A stretch of 64,000 bases of DNA from Devosia sp. A16 (GTDB taxonomy: Bacteria > Pseudomonadota > Alphaproteobacteria > Rhizobiales > Devosiaceae), in contig NZ_CP012945.1 of the NCBI RefSeq assembly GCF_001402915.1, positions 620,001-684,000 on the forward strand, written 5' to 3'. Under the pieces are notes generated by a model. It did not search any database. It was not told the origin of the DNA and was given only the letters and a program-made list of their open reading frames with translations. The position numbers and the translations under genes were made by a program. Below, piece after piece: positions 1 through 9,179 of the stretch. Positions within the stretch are counted from its first letter, which is position 1. The number at the start of each line of letters is the position of its first letter.

Positions 1-859
1 GGACGAGGGTGGCGAGTGCGCGATCCTGCATCTCGATCATGCGATCCCAGGCGCTCTGCATTGCGGGCGAGATGCCGCCGCGCACGCCGGTGCGCAGACA
101 CTGGCCGAAATGGCCCTCATAGGTGACGGTGGCGCCAAGCTGCACGCGGTCCTTCGGACCGATCGCCGGGTTGAGCTCGAAGAGCTCGAAATAGGTGGTG
201 GGCGGCTCCTCGCCGGTGGCGAGCCAGATGCTGGCGGAGTCCGCGCCGAGTTTGCGCCCGGCGAGTTCGGCTTCGATCATCAGGTCGGACGGGGTGGTGC
301 TGGGAAGGCGCGCCAGTTCCATGACCCGCTCGACCATGGCAACGGAGATGTCGGCGGCGTGCTGGTGCATTCGCACTTCGTCGTCGAAGCGCACGAGGCG
401 CAGCGCATCGAGCGCATCGCCGAGGAACACCTGCTCCTTGACGTACCCATCGAGGGCGGCGCGCAGCGGAGCCGGCATGTAGGGGGTACCGGAAACGCCA
501 ATCTTGCCGCCGGCGACGCCGAATTCGCCGAGGGCCACACCGAGCAGCTTTTCGAGCGAAGCGTTGGGACCGTAGGCGCGGGCATCGGCGAAGAAGCCGC
601 AGCGCTGGTTGAAGACACGGGTGTTGTTCGGCCCTGCCGAGAGGATGATCCCCCTGCCCTGCCTGGGCAACAGCAGGATGGTGCCGGCGCGCGCGGCCCA
701 GCCCGCGAGGTACTGCAGCACGCCGCCACCCGGCTTGGGGTGCGAGTAGACCATCAGCACCTCGACCCCGGCATCGGCCATGATGGCGCGAGCCTTGCCG
801 ATGCGTTCGGTAAGGCGATCGTCGGAGATGCGATCGAGGGTGGCAAGCAGAGTGGTCAT
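1..859 (-). CDS. creatinase-like M24 family protein (partial, C-terminus outside window)
   Basis: The frame is open from an ATG at 859 to the window edge (286 codons of a family usually near 390-400). The N-terminal part fits a creatinase N-domain, and the pita-bread fold begins after about residue 155. The start overlaps the upstream permease stop as TGATG, so it is the last visible gene of the sugar-type importer operon and is translationally coupled. Around residues 240-260 (LGATVTYEGHFGQCLRTG), where metal-dependent M24 peptidases carry two aspartates, I see no aspartate. A creatinase or amidinohydrolase-like, metal-independent role, or a pseudo-peptidase, is therefore more likely than prolidase. 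Substrate unknown. Confidence 0.75.
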   Translation of the reverse strand, partial: MTTLLATLDRISDDRLTERIGKARAIMADAGVEVLMVYSHPKPGGGVLQYLAGWAARAGTILLLPRQGRGIILSAGPNNTRVFNQRCGFFADARAYGPNASLEKLLGVALGEFGVAGGKIGVSGTPYMPAPLRAALDGYVKEQVFLGDALDALRLVRFDDEVRMHQHAADISVAMVERVMELARLPSTTPSDLMIEAELAGRKLGADSASIWLATGEEPPTTYFELFELNPAIGPKDRVQLGATVTYEGHFGQCLRTGVRGGISPAMQSAWDRMIEMQDRALATLV

Positions 860-1755
860 CAGCGAATTCCAGAACTCATGAGGCCGCGCACATAGTAGCG
901 CTGCAGGATGATCGCGAGGGCGACCAGCGGAATGGTAACGACGGTGACGCCGGCGAACAGCGGCCCGTCGAGCGGGAAGTTGGGGACGCTCTTGAACCCC
1001 GAGATGGCCACTTGGGCGATCTGCATGTTGGGATCCTGGATGATGACGAGCGGCCAGAGATAGGCGTTCCAGCTCCAGATGAACTGGATGAGAACGAGCG
1101 TTGCCAGCGCCGGCTTCACGTTGGGAAGCGCGATGCGCCAGAAGATCCTGAGCGTCGAGGCACCGTCGACGCGGGCAGCATCGTCGAGCTCGACCGGGAT
1201 CGACTGGAAGGCCTGCCGCATTAGGAAGATGCCGAACGGGCTGCAGGCGAAGGGCAGGAACAGCGCCGGATAGGTCGAGACCAGCCCCATGCCGCGCACC
1301 ACCTCGTAGAGCGGCACCAGGATCACCTCCAGCGGCACGAACGACGTCAGCAGCAGGATGACGAAGATGGTGTTGCGCAGTGGGAAGCGCAGGCGGGCGA
1401 AGGCGTAGCCGGCCAGCGTTGAGGTCAGCACCGCGATGATCACCTGCCCGCCGCTCGCGACAATGGTGTTGAACAGCGTGCGGCCAAAATTCAGCTGCGT
1501 GAACAGCGCCGTGTAGTTCTCGAGCGTCGGGAATGGCGGCAGGAAGGTCCAGATGGTCAGCGGGTAGCGAAACTTCACCACATCGTCGGTGGATTTGAGC
1601 GACGAGAGCGCCGACCAGACGATGGGGAACGCGAAGATCACCGTGATGATGAGGAGCGTGATCGCCCCGAACACCATGCGCGAGTTCCACACCGTCTTCG
1701 ATTTGGCGGCGGCCGTAGTGGCAGCGGCGGGGGCGGAAATTGCCTGGTCGGTCAT
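859..1755 (-). CDS. sugar-type ABC transporter permease (MalG/UgpE family)
   Basis: This 298-residue inner-membrane protein has about six hydrophobic segments and the EAA loop typical of MalG-type permeases (PVELDDAARVDGAS, then FWRIALPNVKPAL). The start is the ATG at 1755, overlapping the stop of the preceding permease as TGATG, which indicates tight coupling. Its partners are the permease at 1755-2660, the binding protein at 2744-4171 and the ATPase at 4273-5343. Family knowledge points to import of sugars, polyols or glycerol phosphates. The linked M24 protein leaves the real solute open. Confidence 0.9.
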   Translation of the reverse strand: MTDQAISAPAAATTAAAKSKTVWNSRMVFGAITLLIITVIFAFPIVWSALSSLKSTDDVVKFRYPLTIWTFLPPFPTLENYTALFTQLNFGRTLFNTIVASGGQVIIAVLTSTLAGYAFARLRFPLRNTIFVILLLTSFVPLEVILVPLYEVVRGMGLVSTYPALFLPFACSPFGIFLMRQAFQSIPVELDDAARVDGASTLRIFWRIALPNVKPALATLVLIQFIWSWNAYLWPLVIIQDPNMQIAQVAISGFKSVPNFPLDGPLFAGVTVVTIPLVALAIILQRYYVRGLMSSGIR

Positions 1756-2660
1756 CAGGATGCTCCACGCTTGCCGCGCAGGGCGAGGCCTTGGATGACG
1801 GTGATCACGACCAGCATCAGCAGCATGACGACAACGCTGGCTGCCGCCTGGCCGGGCGAATTGAAGAGGAAGGCCTGGGCGTAGGAGAAGTACGCGAGGT
1901 TGGAGGTCTGCCCGTTCGGCCCGCCGGAGGTGAGGATCTGGATCGGGGTGAAGAGGCGCGCCGCCGCGATGGTGGTCATGAACAGCGAGAGCACGATGCT
2001 CGGCCGCATCAGCGGCAGGGTGATGCGCCAGAACTTGCGCCAGCGGTTGGCGCCATCCATCGAGGCCGCCTCGAACAGGTGCGGCGGAATGGCCTGAAGG
2101 CCGCCGAGGAAGATGAGCATGGGCAGGCCGACATCTTTCCATGCCGTCATGATGACGATCGCCACGATGGCGAGGTTGCCGTCGGTGAGGAAGGGCTGGG
2201 TGGGCATGCCGAGCGCCCGGAAGATGGCGTCGAACAAACCGCTCGAGGGCTGGTAGAGCTGGTTCCACATCAGCGCCGCCACGGCCTCGGACGAAGCCAG
2301 CGCAGCAAGGATGGCGGCCCGGGCCAGCACGGTCCCGGGCATGCGCTTGTCGAGCAGGATCGCGAGAACCAGTGCCAACGGTACGATCACCACGATCATC
2401 AGCACCATGTAGACCAACGAGATCCAGAAGGCTGACTGGAAGGCCGGATCGGCCAGAATCTGCTGGTAATTCGCGAATCCGGCCCAGCCGGTGGGCCGAT
2501 GGGTGAACGGATTGAAGCCGCGAAAGCTGTTCATGATCGCGACGATGAGCGGCCAGATCCAGAAGACGCCGAGCCCGGCTGCGGCCGGGATCACCATCAG
2601 CGGACCGATGGCGAGTTCGCCTCGTCGGGTGGGGTTTACGGAAAAGCCCGGAATTCTCAT
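1755..2660 (-). CDS. sugar-type ABC transporter permease (MalF/UgpA family)
   Basis: The protein is about 301 residues with six predicted membrane segments and the EAA motif (PPHLFEAASMDGANRWRKF, then ITLPLMRPSI). Two starts are possible. The ATG at 2672 directly abuts an AAGAGG, while the ATG at 2660 sits 12 bases from it; I chose 2660. It forms the heterodimeric channel with the MalG-type permease whose start overlaps its stop. It follows the binding-protein gene after about 80 bases. Confidence 0.88.
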   Translation of the reverse strand: MRIPGFSVNPTRRGELAIGPLMVIPAAAGLGVFWIWPLIVAIMNSFRGFNPFTHRPTGWAGFANYQQILADPAFQSAFWISLVYMVLMIVVIVPLALVLAILLDKRMPGTVLARAAILAALASSEAVAALMWNQLYQPSSGLFDAIFRALGMPTQPFLTDGNLAIVAIVIMTAWKDVGLPMLIFLGGLQAIPPHLFEAASMDGANRWRKFWRITLPLMRPSIVLSLFMTTIAAARLFTPIQILTSGGPNGQTSNLAYFSYAQAFLFNSPGQAAASVVVMLLMLVVITVIQGLALRGKRGAS

Positions 2661-2743
2661 CGTCGCATGCATCCTCTTGGGAGGCGGGCCGCCCCGCCAG
2701 GGACGGAGCGGCCCAGGGCCGGGGAGGCCGTATTTGGCGGTGC

Positions 2744-4171
2744 TTACTTGTACTTGGCGAGGAGACCGTCGATCTGGGTCGCCACCTGGTCGAGGCGGCC
2801 CTGCGGATCGGCGCCGAGCGCGATGTCCTTGACGGCCGGGTTGATGGCCGAGAAGTAGTCGAACCAGCCAACCGACTTCGGCGGGCCGAAAGCGTGGTCG
2901 GCCACATTGGTGCCGAGCGTCAGGCGCTGGTCGGTGGCGTATTCGGGCAGCGCGTCGACCAGGGTCTTGCGCACCGGCATCGAGCCCCACGCGTCATGGA
3001 AGGCGAAGCGGTTCTCATCGTTGCAGATGAAGGCGAGGAGCGCCGCGGTTTCCGCCGGGTACGGGGTGCCCGACCAGATGATCGGCGAGTCGGCGACCGT
3101 GGTGGTGTAGGCGATGGTGCCCTTGGGGGCGGGCGACATGCCGAAGTTGAACGGCTGGCCGGTCTTCAGGAACCGCTTCACGGTGCCGGTACCGGAGAAG
3201 GTGATGGCCGCAGCCCCGCCGCGGAACTGGTCGGGCACGACGCCGGTCGGAGTATAGCCGTTGGTGAACACGGCCTTGTAGTTGGCCATGCCCTTGGCGG
3301 CTTCCGGGGTGTTGACGTAGCCGGTGGCGGTGAAGCCGTCCTCGGAGACGCCCATGAAGGTGTTGTAAGCCGACGAGCCCTTCTCGGCGTTCGGGTCGCC
3401 CATCATGCGCACCCAGATGCTTTCGAGCTGGGTGTAGTTGGAGCCCGGCCCACCATTGCCGTACCCGGAGGCGGCGAGGGCGAAGGTCTGCTGGTCGCCC
3501 GAAGCGCGCAGCGCCTTGGTGACGTCGTCGAAGCACTGCATGTACTCCTCGACCGTCCAGCCGCCATCGTATTCTGCCACTTCCGGCGGCGGCTTGATGC
3601 CGAGCTTGTCGAAGATGTCGCGATTGAACGCCATGTAGACCGGGTTGGTCTCCCACGGCAGGCAGACGAGGTTGCCGTCGATGGTCGCGGATTCGCGCAG
3701 CGGCGCGTAGACGTCGGCGATGAAGTCGGCCGACAGGAACTGCTGCAGCGGCAGGGTCAACTGGCCGGCGGCATAGGCCGAGGCGAAATCGTTGCGGCCC
3801 ATCATGATGTCGGGCGCCTGGCCCGAGGCGACATAGACCTGCACCTTGGTCGGCAGGTCGCCGTAGGGGACGCGCTCTTCCTGGATGGTGATGTTCGGGT
3901 AGGCCGCCGAGAACTTGGCATAGATGGCGTTCATCACCTCGTTGGTCTCGGGCGGATATTCCTGCCGCATGATCTTGAGGGTGATCGGCGCACTCGACAG
4001 CTCGGGGCCGGTATAACCGCCGAGGTCCAGCTTGTACTTGCCGGGGTTTGAGCCGGGAGTGGCGGCGAAGGCGCGCGACGGCAGGATGGCCGGCATCGCG
4101 AGCGCCGACACGCCGGCAGCCATGCCGGCGAGTACGGAGCGTCGCGACAGCGTCGATTTGAACTTGGTCAT
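2744..4171 (-). CDS. extracellular solute-binding protein, family 1 (Tat-exported)
   Basis: This 475-residue periplasmic binding protein opens with a twin-arginine signal (LSRRSVLAGMAAG, hydrophobic stretch, then PSRAFA), so it is probably exported folded. GAGGA sits five bases before the ATG at 4171, which excludes the longer reading frame from 4204. The mature part has the family-1 pattern (PDIMMGRNDFASAYAAG; VYMAFNRDIFDKLG). It delivers the solute to the two permeases downstream. The ligand cannot be read from the sequence. Confidence 0.9.
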   Translation of the reverse strand: MTKFKSTLSRRSVLAGMAAGVSALAMPAILPSRAFAATPGSNPGKYKLDLGGYTGPELSSAPITLKIMRQEYPPETNEVMNAIYAKFSAAYPNITIQEERVPYGDLPTKVQVYVASGQAPDIMMGRNDFASAYAAGQLTLPLQQFLSADFIADVYAPLRESATIDGNLVCLPWETNPVYMAFNRDIFDKLGIKPPPEVAEYDGGWTVEEYMQCFDDVTKALRASGDQQTFALAASGYGNGGPGSNYTQLESIWVRMMGDPNAEKGSSAYNTFMGVSEDGFTATGYVNTPEAAKGMANYKAVFTNGYTPTGVVPDQFRGGAAAITFSGTGTVKRFLKTGQPFNFGMSPAPKGTIAYTTTVADSPIIWSGTPYPAETAALLAFICNDENRFAFHDAWGSMPVRKTLVDALPEYATDQRLTLGTNVADHAFGPPKSVGWFDYFSAINPAVKDIALGADPQGRLDQVATQIDGLLAKYK

Positions 4172-4272
4172 GATGTCCTCGGAATTCGGGTTGCAGTCGA
4201 TCATTCGGGCGCGAACGATCGCGACCGGCGAAGCGGTGATAGAGTCGGATAGATCAGCGATACCGGGACGGC

Positions 4273-5343
4273 TCAGGAGAGACGCTTGCCCGTCCCGGCA
4301 TCGAAGCAGTGAATTCGCGCCCGCTCGGGCGCGAGATGAATGGTGTCGCCGCGCACGATCGACACGCGGTCCTTGGCGATGGCGGTGACGCGCTGCGTGC
4401 CGATATCGGCGACGATCTGCGTTTCGGCCCCGGTTGGCTCGACGACGACGACCCTGGCCGCAAAGCCGGTGTCGCCGATGCTGAAGTGCTCGGGACGGAT
4501 GCCCAGGTCGACGGCAGTGCCGGGCGCGACGCCCGTCAGCGTGCCGCCCAGCGGCATGGCCTGGCCGGACTGGTGCTCGAAGGTGAGGCCGGTATCCCCG
4601 CCCACCAGCGTGCCGCGCAGCAGGTTCATTGACGGCGAGCCGATGAAGGTGCCGACGAAGGCATTGGCCGGGTTGTCGTAGAGTTCGAGCGGCGTGCCGA
4701 TCTGCTCGACGATGCCGGCCCGCATCACCACGATGCGGTCGGCCATGGTCATGGCTTCGATCTGGTCGTGCGTGACGTAGATGGTGGTGACCTTGAGCCG
4801 CTCGTGCAGGTCCTTGATTTCCGTGCGCATCTGGACGCGCAGCTTGGCATCCAGGTTGGAGAGCGGCTCATCGAACAGGAAGACGCGCGGGTTGCGGACG
4901 ATGGCGCGGCCCATGGCGACGCGCTGCTGCTGGCCACCCGAGAGCTGGCGCGGGTAGCGATCGAGCAACGCTTCGAGGCCGAGGATTGCCGCGGCGCGCT
5001 TTACCTGCTCTTCGATCGCGAGCTTCAGGACGCCGCGCATCTCGAGCGAGAAGCTCAGGTTCTCGCGCACCGTCATGTGCGGGTAGAGGGCGTAGTTCTG
5101 GAACACCATGGCGATATCCCGGTCCTTGGCCGCCTTGTCGTTGACCACCTCGCCGGCGATCTCGATCTGGCCGCCGGTGATATCTTCGAGGCCGGCGATC
5201 ATGCGCAGCAGGGTGGACTTGCCACAGCCCGATGGCCCGACGAGGCTCAGGAACTCACCGTCGACGATGCCGAAATCGACGCCTTTGAGAACCTCCGCGC
5301 CGGCGAAGCTCTTGATCACTTTGCGCATCTGCACGCTGGCCAT
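4273..5343 (-). CDS. ABC transporter ATP-binding protein (UgpC/MalK family)
   Basis: This 356-residue ATPase is full length for the MalK/UgpC group. Walker A is GPSGCGKST near residue 37, the signature is [14 protein letters not shown], and Walker B is VFLFDEP followed by the [10 protein letters not shown]-loop. A TOBE-type domain fills the last third. It is the first gene of the leftward operon and energises the permeases at 859-2660. It is the only MalK-type ATPase in the window, so it could also serve the ATPase-less sugar importer at 33857-36908, as MsmK does in other bacteria (inference). Confidence 0.92.
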   Translation of the reverse strand: MASVQMRKVIKSFAGAEVLKGVDFGIVDGEFLSLVGPSGCGKSTLLRMIAGLEDITGGQIEIAGEVVNDKAAKDRDIAMVFQNYALYPHMTVRENLSFSLEMRGVLKLAIEEQVKRAAAILGLEALLDRYPRQLSGGQQQRVAMGRAIVRNPRVFLFDEPLSNLDAKLRVQMRTEIKDLHERLKVTTIYVTHDQIEAMTMADRIVVMRAGIVEQIGTPLELYDNPANAFVGTFIGSPSMNLLRGTLVGGDTGLTFEHQSGQAMPLGGTLTGVAPGTAVDLGIRPEHFSIGDTGFAARVVVVEPTGAETQIVADIGTQRVTAIAKDRVSIVRGDTIHLAPERARIHCFDAGTGKRLS

Positions 5344-5386
5344 ACGATCCCCCCAGGGCGTGGTTCGATGAGCTGAGCGTGGCGTC

Positions 5387-5418
5387 TTGTATTCTTCATG
5401 TCAACAAATCCGATACAA
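5387..5418. promoter_or_regulatory. candidate operator upstream of the UgpC operon (TTGTAT...ATACAA)
   Basis: TTGTAT at 5387-5392 and ATACAA at 5413-5418 form an interrupted inverted repeat 44-75 bases before the ATPase start. The 3' half lies in TCAACAAATCCGATACAA, which resembles the sequences at 12732 and 12940 in front of the two other clusters. It is weaker than the uninterrupted palindromes at 5643 and 12952, so it is offered as a related site only. Confidence 0.4.
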
Positions 5419-5642
5419 ACTATCAGACGATTGTGTTGCCATCATCCCGCCAGGCGGACAGCGCAGAGACCGGTTTCATAGCGAGCCGCAAAACGCGCCC
5501 TGCCCCGCCCGAACATGTTGGAATCTCAGGTGTTCTCGCGGCATTTGACACTTGATAGTGCGATCGTTGCGCCCCGGCGCCAATGACCCTGCTCCGCAAA
5601 TTGCATAGCAGCTATACATTTTTTGCACGCCGCGCCCTGAAG

Positions 5643-5656
5643 TTTTGTATACAAAA
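5643..5656. promoter_or_regulatory. candidate operator palindrome TTTTGTATACAAAA
   Basis: This perfect 14-bp palindrome lies 48 bases before the TTG start of the TIM-barrel gene at 5704. The GT-N2-AC core in an AT-rich palindrome is the shape bound by many GntR-family regulators. The same ten-base core, TTGTATACAA, recurs at 12952-12961. No GntR gene lies within 1-16469, so the regulator would be encoded elsewhere. Confidence 0.55.
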
Positions 5657-5703
5657 ATGATGAGCTCCGCATTCACTCGGGGCTGTCAACGACGGAGAGC
5701 AGC

Positions 5704-6645
5704 TTGATCGGCGTATTCAACAACAGCCTGCCCGGGTACGAGGGGCTGACCCCCATCCAGATTCTCGACAAGGCCGCGGAACTGGGGCTCGGTGCCGTGC
5801 TGTTCGGCAACATCCTCGCGGTGGTGCCGGACCTCGATCACGGGAAACTCGCCGAGATCGGAGCGGCCGCCAAAGCGCGGGGCCTGAAGCTCAATGCCGG
5901 TGTCGGCACCTTCAACCCGGCCCGGCCCGAGCGCTGCAAGTCGCTGATCGAGGCAGGCGGCGGCGATATGGTGAAGGGGCTCGAGCGCGTGTTGCGCGCC
6001 ATGCCGGCGCTGGGCGCCGAGACGGCGTTCTTCGTCGTGGGGATGATCGAGGACCGCGATGATCCGAACGTGCCGTGGGCGGCGCAACTGCGGGGCGTGA
6101 TCGACGGGGTGAAAGCCCTGGCCCCCGCCATTCGCGAGTCGGGTACGCGGCTTCTGATCAAGACGCACGAGGAGATCTCGAGCTTCGAGATCCTGCGCAT
6201 TATCGAGGCGGTCGGCGAGGACCTGCTCGCCATTGCGCACGACCCGGTGAACGTGCCCTGCCGCGTCGAAGATCCGGTGGAATGTACGCGCCGCATCGCC
6301 AAGCACGTGGTGCAGGTACATATCGATGATTGCTACACCACCTTCGACGGCGACGACATGCGCCGCTACCTCACGGCGCTAGGCACCGGCGACATCGACT
6401 GGCCCGCCCTGCTCGCGCTCGTGCCGCACGCGACGCGCTGGATCGAGTTCCACCGCGGCCAGTTCGCGATGCCGATGTTCGACAAGGCCTGGCTGGCTGC
6501 GCAGGCCGACGCCACGCTCGACGAATATCGCTCGCTGATGGCCGCCACGGTGCGCAACGCGCGGGCGGAACGTCCGATTCCGGACCAGAAGGATGTGTTC
6601 CTGCGGCTCGCCCCCAGCATCGAATGGCTGAAAGCCCACGCCTGA
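5704..6645 (+). CDS. TIM-barrel sugar phosphate isomerase/epimerase-like protein
   Basis: This 313-residue cytoplasmic protein belongs to the xylose-isomerase-like TIM-barrel superfamily. Likely metal-site residues are E in KTHEEIS, D in HDPVNVP, H and D in VHIDDC, and E in WIEFHRGQ. The start is a TTG at 5704 with GGAGAGC six bases upstream; no ATG or GTG lies nearby. It is transcribed divergently from the UgpC operon and stands alone, converging on the racemase gene. Family members isomerise, epimerise or dehydrate sugars and inositols; the substrate here is unknown. Confidence 0.82.
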   Translation: MIGVFNNSLPGYEGLTPIQILDKAAELGLGAVLFGNILAVVPDLDHGKLAEIGAAAKARGLKLNAGVGTFNPARPERCKSLIEAGGGDMVKGLERVLRAMPALGAETAFFVVGMIEDRDDPNVPWAAQLRGVIDGVKALAPAIRESGTRLLIKTHEEISSFEILRIIEAVGEDLLAIAHDPVNVPCRVEDPVECTRRIAKHVVQVHIDDCYTTFDGDDMRRYLTALGTGDIDWPALLALVPHATRWIEFHRGQFAMPMFDKAWLAAQADATLDEYRSLMAATVRNARAERPIPDQKDVFLRLAPSIEWLKAHA

Positions 6646-6649
6646 GGGA

Positions 6650-7354
6650 CTAGCTCAGCAGCCTGCCCCATTTGCCCGGCAGGCTGCTCCCCAGGCCGAG
6701 AGCATTGAGCGCTGCCCAGACACCGGCCGAAACGGAATCGAGCACCGGGATGCCCAGTTCGGCCTCCATCTGGGCGCAGAGCCCCGCCCCGGGCAGGTTG
6801 GTGCAGTAGTAGAGGATCGCATCGGGTTTGCTCTCGGCCACCTGCCGCGCCATCGCCTTCAACGTTTCCGCTTCCATGGTCGAATAGCTGAAATTGTCGG
6901 TGAGGCCGGCGCCGAGATCGGCGACCGAGTTGTAGCCCGCCGCGCTCCAGCCTCGCACGATCTTGTCGTTCACCTGCTGACCGAATGGCGTGACGAAGGC
7001 GATGCGCCCGATCCCGGCACCGCGCAGCAGAGCGTCGAGGGCCAGCACCGAGGTCACCGCCGGAACGCCATGCGCCTCGGTGATGCGGCGACAGAGCTCG
7101 CGATCACGATCGAAGCCGAGTTCACCGCCCTTGGAACCGTTCCAGCAGATGAGGTCGACATGCGCGTCGGCGAGCAGTTGCGCGGCGCCCAGCATCGACG
7201 GCCAGTGATAGTCATCGACCACCGTGTCGCTCGGACCGGCAAAGCCGAAGCGCGCGAAGTGGGGGGAGACCCCCGGGATGTCACGCGTCATCGCCAGCGT
7301 CACGCGCTCGACCATGACGTTGGACGAGGGCGTGATGGTGCCGAAGGATTTCAT
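6650..7354 (-). CDS. Asp/Glu racemase superfamily protein (maleate isomerase / arylmalonate decarboxylase-like)
   Basis: This 234-residue protein has the two-lobed fold of the maleate isomerase/arylmalonate decarboxylase group. Both catalytic cysteine positions are filled: C70 in DLICWNGSKGG and C184 in YYCTNLPGAG. With two cysteines an isomerase or racemase reaction fits better than decarboxylase chemistry, which uses one. It is the last gene of the peptide-type importer operon and overlaps the ATPase stop as ATGA. It probably acts on the imported compound or an early breakdown product. Confidence 0.8.
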   Translation of the reverse strand: MKSFGTITPSSNVMVERVTLAMTRDIPGVSPHFARFGFAGPSDTVVDDYHWPSMLGAAQLLADAHVDLICWNGSKGGELGFDRDRELCRRITEAHGVPAVTSVLALDALLRGAGIGRIAFVTPFGQQVNDKIVRGWSAAGYNSVADLGAGLTDNFSYSTMEAETLKAMARQVAESKPDAILYYCTNLPGAGLCAQMEAELGIPVLDSVSAGVWAALNALGLGSSLPGKWGRLLS

Positions 7355-8160
7355 GCCACGGCCTGCCGCTGGGCTCGCCGCGCGCGCCCGACCCCGGGGT
7401 CGGGGATCGGCACGGCCTCGAGAAGCGCCTTGGTGTAAGCATGCCGCGGGTTATCGAAGACCTGCTCGCGAGTACCGTGCTCGACGATGCGGCCCTTCTC
7501 CAGCACCGCAACGGTGGTGCAGAGGTGGCGGACGACGGCGAGATCGTGAGCAACGAACAGGATGCCGAGGTTGAGCTGCTCCTGCATGTCCTGCAGCAGG
7601 TTGATCACCTGCGCCTGCACCGACACGTCCAGCGCCGAAACCGGCTCGTCGCAGATCAGCAGCTTCGGCCGGATCACCAGCGCACGCGCAATGGCGATAC
7701 GCTGGCGCTGGCCACCGGAGAACGAGCGCGGATAGCGGGCAAGCGCCTCCTCGCCGAGCCCGACCATCTTCAGCATCTCGACGACGCGGTCGCGGCGGCC
7801 GGCCGAACTCTTCTCGAGCTTGTGGACGAGCAGCCCTTCTCCCACCAGTTCCTCGACGGTCATGCGCGGGTTGAGGCTGGCATAGGGATCCTGGAACACC
7901 AGTTGGACGTCGCGGCGAAAGCGCAAGGCGTCGGCCCGGCCGGGGCGGTGCACATCGATGCCGCTATAGCTGACGCGGCCGCTGTCGGGCCTCGCGAGCC
8001 CGAGCGCGCAGCGGATGATTGTCGACTTGCCCGAGCCGCTCTCACCGACGAGTCCGACGGAATCGCCTTCGGCGACATCGAGGACGATGTCGTCGAGCAC
8101 GGTGACGCGCTGGCCGCGCCCTGCCGGGAAGGATTTGGAGATGTGGTCGATCTGCAGCAT
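7351..8160 (-). CDS. dipeptide/oligopeptide-type ABC transporter ATPase (DppF-like)
   Basis: This 269-residue ATPase has Walker A GESGSGKST, Q-loop VFQDPYASLNPRM, signature FSGGQRQRIAIARAL and Walker B LLICDEPVSALD. It is short for DppF and lacks the C-terminal cysteine-rich oligopeptide-transporter extension. Its start overlaps the DppD-like stop as TGATG, and its stop overlaps the racemase start. It pairs with the ATPase at 8160-9176 in the peptide-type importer. Confidence 0.9.
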   Translation of the reverse strand: MLQIDHISKSFPAGRGQRVTVLDDIVLDVAEGDSVGLVGESGSGKSTIIRCALGLARPDSGRVSYSGIDVHRPGRADALRFRRDVQLVFQDPYASLNPRMTVEELVGEGLLVHKLEKSSAGRRDRVVEMLKMVGLGEEALARYPRSFSGGQRQRIAIARALVIRPKLLICDEPVSALDVSVQAQVINLLQDMQEQLNLGILFVAHDLAVVRHLCTTVAVLEKGRIVEHGTREQVFDNPRHAYTKALLEAVPIPDPGVGRARRAQRQAVA

Positions 8161-9176
8161 CAACCGGCCCCATGGAGATGGCAACGCACCCGCGCGCCGA
8201 GTCGCGTCACGATCTCGGCCGGCTCGATCGTCGAGCAGACCGCCATGGCGCGACCGCAGCGGGGGTGGAAGGCGCAGCCGGAAGGCCGCGCCGCCGGCGG
8301 TGGAGGAGCGCCGGGGATGGATGGCAGCCGGGCGACCGTGACGTCGGCGCGCGGGACGGCCTCGAGCAGCCCTCGCGAGTAGGGGTGCTGCGGCTCGCCG
8401 AACAGCAGCGTGGCCTCGTTCTCCTCGACTATACGACCCGAGTACATGACCATCACCCGGTCCGCGAAACCGGCGACGATGCCCATGTCGTGGGTGATGA
8501 GCAATACAGCCAAGCCGCGACTGCGGGAGATTTCGTCGAGCAGGTCGAGGACGCGCTCCTGGACGCGGACGTCGAGCGCAGTGGTGGGCTCGTCGGCGAT
8601 CAAGAGGTCGGGCTCGCCGACCAGCGCCATGGCGAGCACGACACGCTGCCGCATGCCGCCGGAGAACTCGTGCGGATAGGAGTCGAGACGTTCGGCGGCG
8701 CGCTCCACCTTCAGTTCGTCGAGAACATCGAGTGCGCGCTTGCGGGCCTCCTTCCTGCCGATGCCGCGGATGCGCAGCGTCTCGGCCACCTGCTCGCCGA
8801 TGGTCATCAGCGGGTCGAGTGAGCTCATCGGATCCTGGAAGACCATGCCGATGCGCCTGCCACGGACCTCGGCCATCTGCCTGGGCGAGAGGGTCAGGAG
8901 ATCGGTGCCATCGAAGCCCACAGAGCCCGACAGCTTCACACGGGAGTTGAGGCGCATGATCGCCTGCGCGGTCACCGACTTGCCCGAGCCGCTCTCGCCA
9001 ACCAGCGCCACGCGCTCGCCGCGACCGATGCCGAAGCTGACACGGTCGACGAGCCGCGTTGTCGCCTCGCGCGTCGCAATGTCGATCGACAGGTTTTCGA
9101 CCGACAGCAGCCTGTCGGGTCGCCGCCGCAGATCCGCGGGTACTACGCCATCGGTCAGGATCGTATCCACTCCCAT
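8160..9176 (-). CDS. dipeptide/oligopeptide-type ABC transporter ATPase (DppD-like)
   Basis: This 338-residue ATPase has Walker A GESGSGKSV, Q-loop VFQDPMSSLDPLM, signature [15 protein letters not shown] and Walker [13 protein letters not shown]. It ends with the family's C-terminal cysteine segment (SGCAFHPRCGRAMAVC), which binds an Fe-S cluster in some DppD proteins. It lies between the DppC-like permease and the DppF-like ATPase in one tightly spaced operon. Confidence 0.92.
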   Translation of the reverse strand: MGVDTILTDGVVPADLRRRPDRLLSVENLSIDIATREATTRLVDRVSFGIGRGERVALVGESGSGKSVTAQAIMRLNSRVKLSGSVGFDGTDLLTLSPRQMAEVRGRRIGMVFQDPMSSLDPLMTIGEQVAETLRIRGIGRKEARKRALDVLDELKVERAAERLDSYPHEFSGGMRQRVVLAMALVGEPDLLIADEPTTALDVRVQERVLDLLDEISRSRGLAVLLITHDMGIVAGFADRVMVMYSGRIVEENEATLLFGEPQHPYSRGLLEAVPRADVTVARLPSIPGAPPPPAARPSGCAFHPRCGRAMAVCSTIEPAEIVTRLGARVRCHLHGAG

Positions 9177-9179
9177 GGT

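Noticed and set aside
110-895. Forward 261-codon frame at the left edge
   Set aside because: It is antisense to the M24 gene and the end of the permease; the minus strand gives a recognisable protein.
6650-7354. Dedicated glutamate racemase (MurI)
   Set aside because: The cysteine motifs and operon position match the maleate isomerase/AMDase group, not MurI.
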